Assembly: GCA_022842065.1 (NCBI GenBank)
Contig: JALHQH010000007.1
Span: 242,125-306,124, forward strand
Length of the DNA stretch: 64,000 bases
Source: Caldilineaceae bacterium
Lineage (GTDB): Bacteria > Chloroflexota > Anaerolineae > Caldilineales > Caldilineaceae
Reading direction: 5' to 3'
The notes beneath the pieces were generated by a model. It was not told the DNA's origin, made no database searches, and saw only the letters and a program-made list of their open reading frames with translations. A program made the translations under genes and the position numbers. Below are positions 63,914-64,000 of the stretch, piece by piece (positions within the stretch are counted from its first letter, which is position 1; each line of letters opens with the position of its first letter).

Positions 63914-64000
63914 ATGAACAGATACCTACTTGATACTTCGGCCATCCGTGCACTCAAAGCATCCGATCTTGATCGGTGCTCTGGAAGCGCCACGCTCTTG
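63914..64000 (+). CDS. PIN-domain protein, N-terminus only (VapC-like)
   Basis: The frame starts MNRYLLDTSAIRALKASDLD and runs off the window. YLLDTSAIRAL is the first strand of PIN-domain ribonucleases with the first metal-binding Asp. Family members are usually VapC-type toxins. The partner gene is not visible in the window. Confidence 0.65.
   Translation, partial: MNRYLLDTSAIRALKASDLDRCSGSATLL

Overview
The window reads as a chromosome segment of a GC-rich bacterium, most probably a Chloroflexota member (Anaerolineae/Caldilineae-like). This is an inference. It rests on paired BTAD/NB-ARC/TPR regulators, very large secreted proteins with LamG, thrombospondin-3-like and Thr/Pro-rich segments, a recurring FLPLV motif, a classical menaquinone pathway, and intergenic spacers full of palindromic and 'gcgcaaagagcgcgaag'-type repeats. 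I see no rRNA, tRNA, CRISPR array, transposase or integrase.

Layout. 1-14.4 kb: two secreted/surface proteins on the minus strand, one cut by the window edge (seven ~45-residue repeats plus Ig-like modules) and one of 4058 residues. 14.5-14.9 kb: two overlapping small genes. 15-23.5 kb: two BTAD-NB-ARC-TPR regulators whose first ~1 kb is nearly identical although the rest has diverged. A short antisense peptide gene and a broken surface-protein fragment lie between them. 23.6-25.8 kb: a thioredoxin/CcdA-like membrane protein and a small membrane protein, divergent around a perfect 20-bp inverted repeat. 25.9-37.5 kb: a tetrathionate-reductase-type locus (TtrB, TtrC, TtrA, then FmdE and a multi-cluster ferredoxin). 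Upstream of it is a translationally coupled PhnD-like lipoprotein, histidine kinase and LuxR-type regulator, resembling TtrS split in two plus TtrR. A GxxExxY nuclease-like gene between palindromic repeats sits between the two halves.

37.9-42.2 kb: a secreted TolB-like propeller, an RHH/DUF5678-like plus aspartic-protease pair, and prfC. 42.8-52.5 kb: the most unusual locus. It has a membrane-anchored von Willebrand A protein, a tubulin/FtsZ-superfamily protein with an intact GGTGSG loop, a MazEF-like toxin-antitoxin pair, and a second tubulin-like protein that has lost the GTP loop and gained two membrane helices. 52.6-62.4 kb: an enolase-superfamily enzyme, then menaquinone genes (thioesterase, menH, menE, menB, menD, menF) headed by a TetR regulator with a 22-bp palindromic operator. 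62.5-64 kb: small toxin-antitoxin-like genes, one of them broken, and the start of a PIN-domain gene.

How the parts may work together: menaquinone is the usual electron donor for TtrABC-type enzymes, so the men genes and the ttr locus are functionally compatible. The vWA/tubulin locus looks like a separate membrane-associated cytomotive system. A second theme is repeat invasion. Perfect palindromes occur in spacers and also inside open reading frames (giant surface protein, second regulator, second tubulin-like protein, menE, menF), always without breaking the frame.
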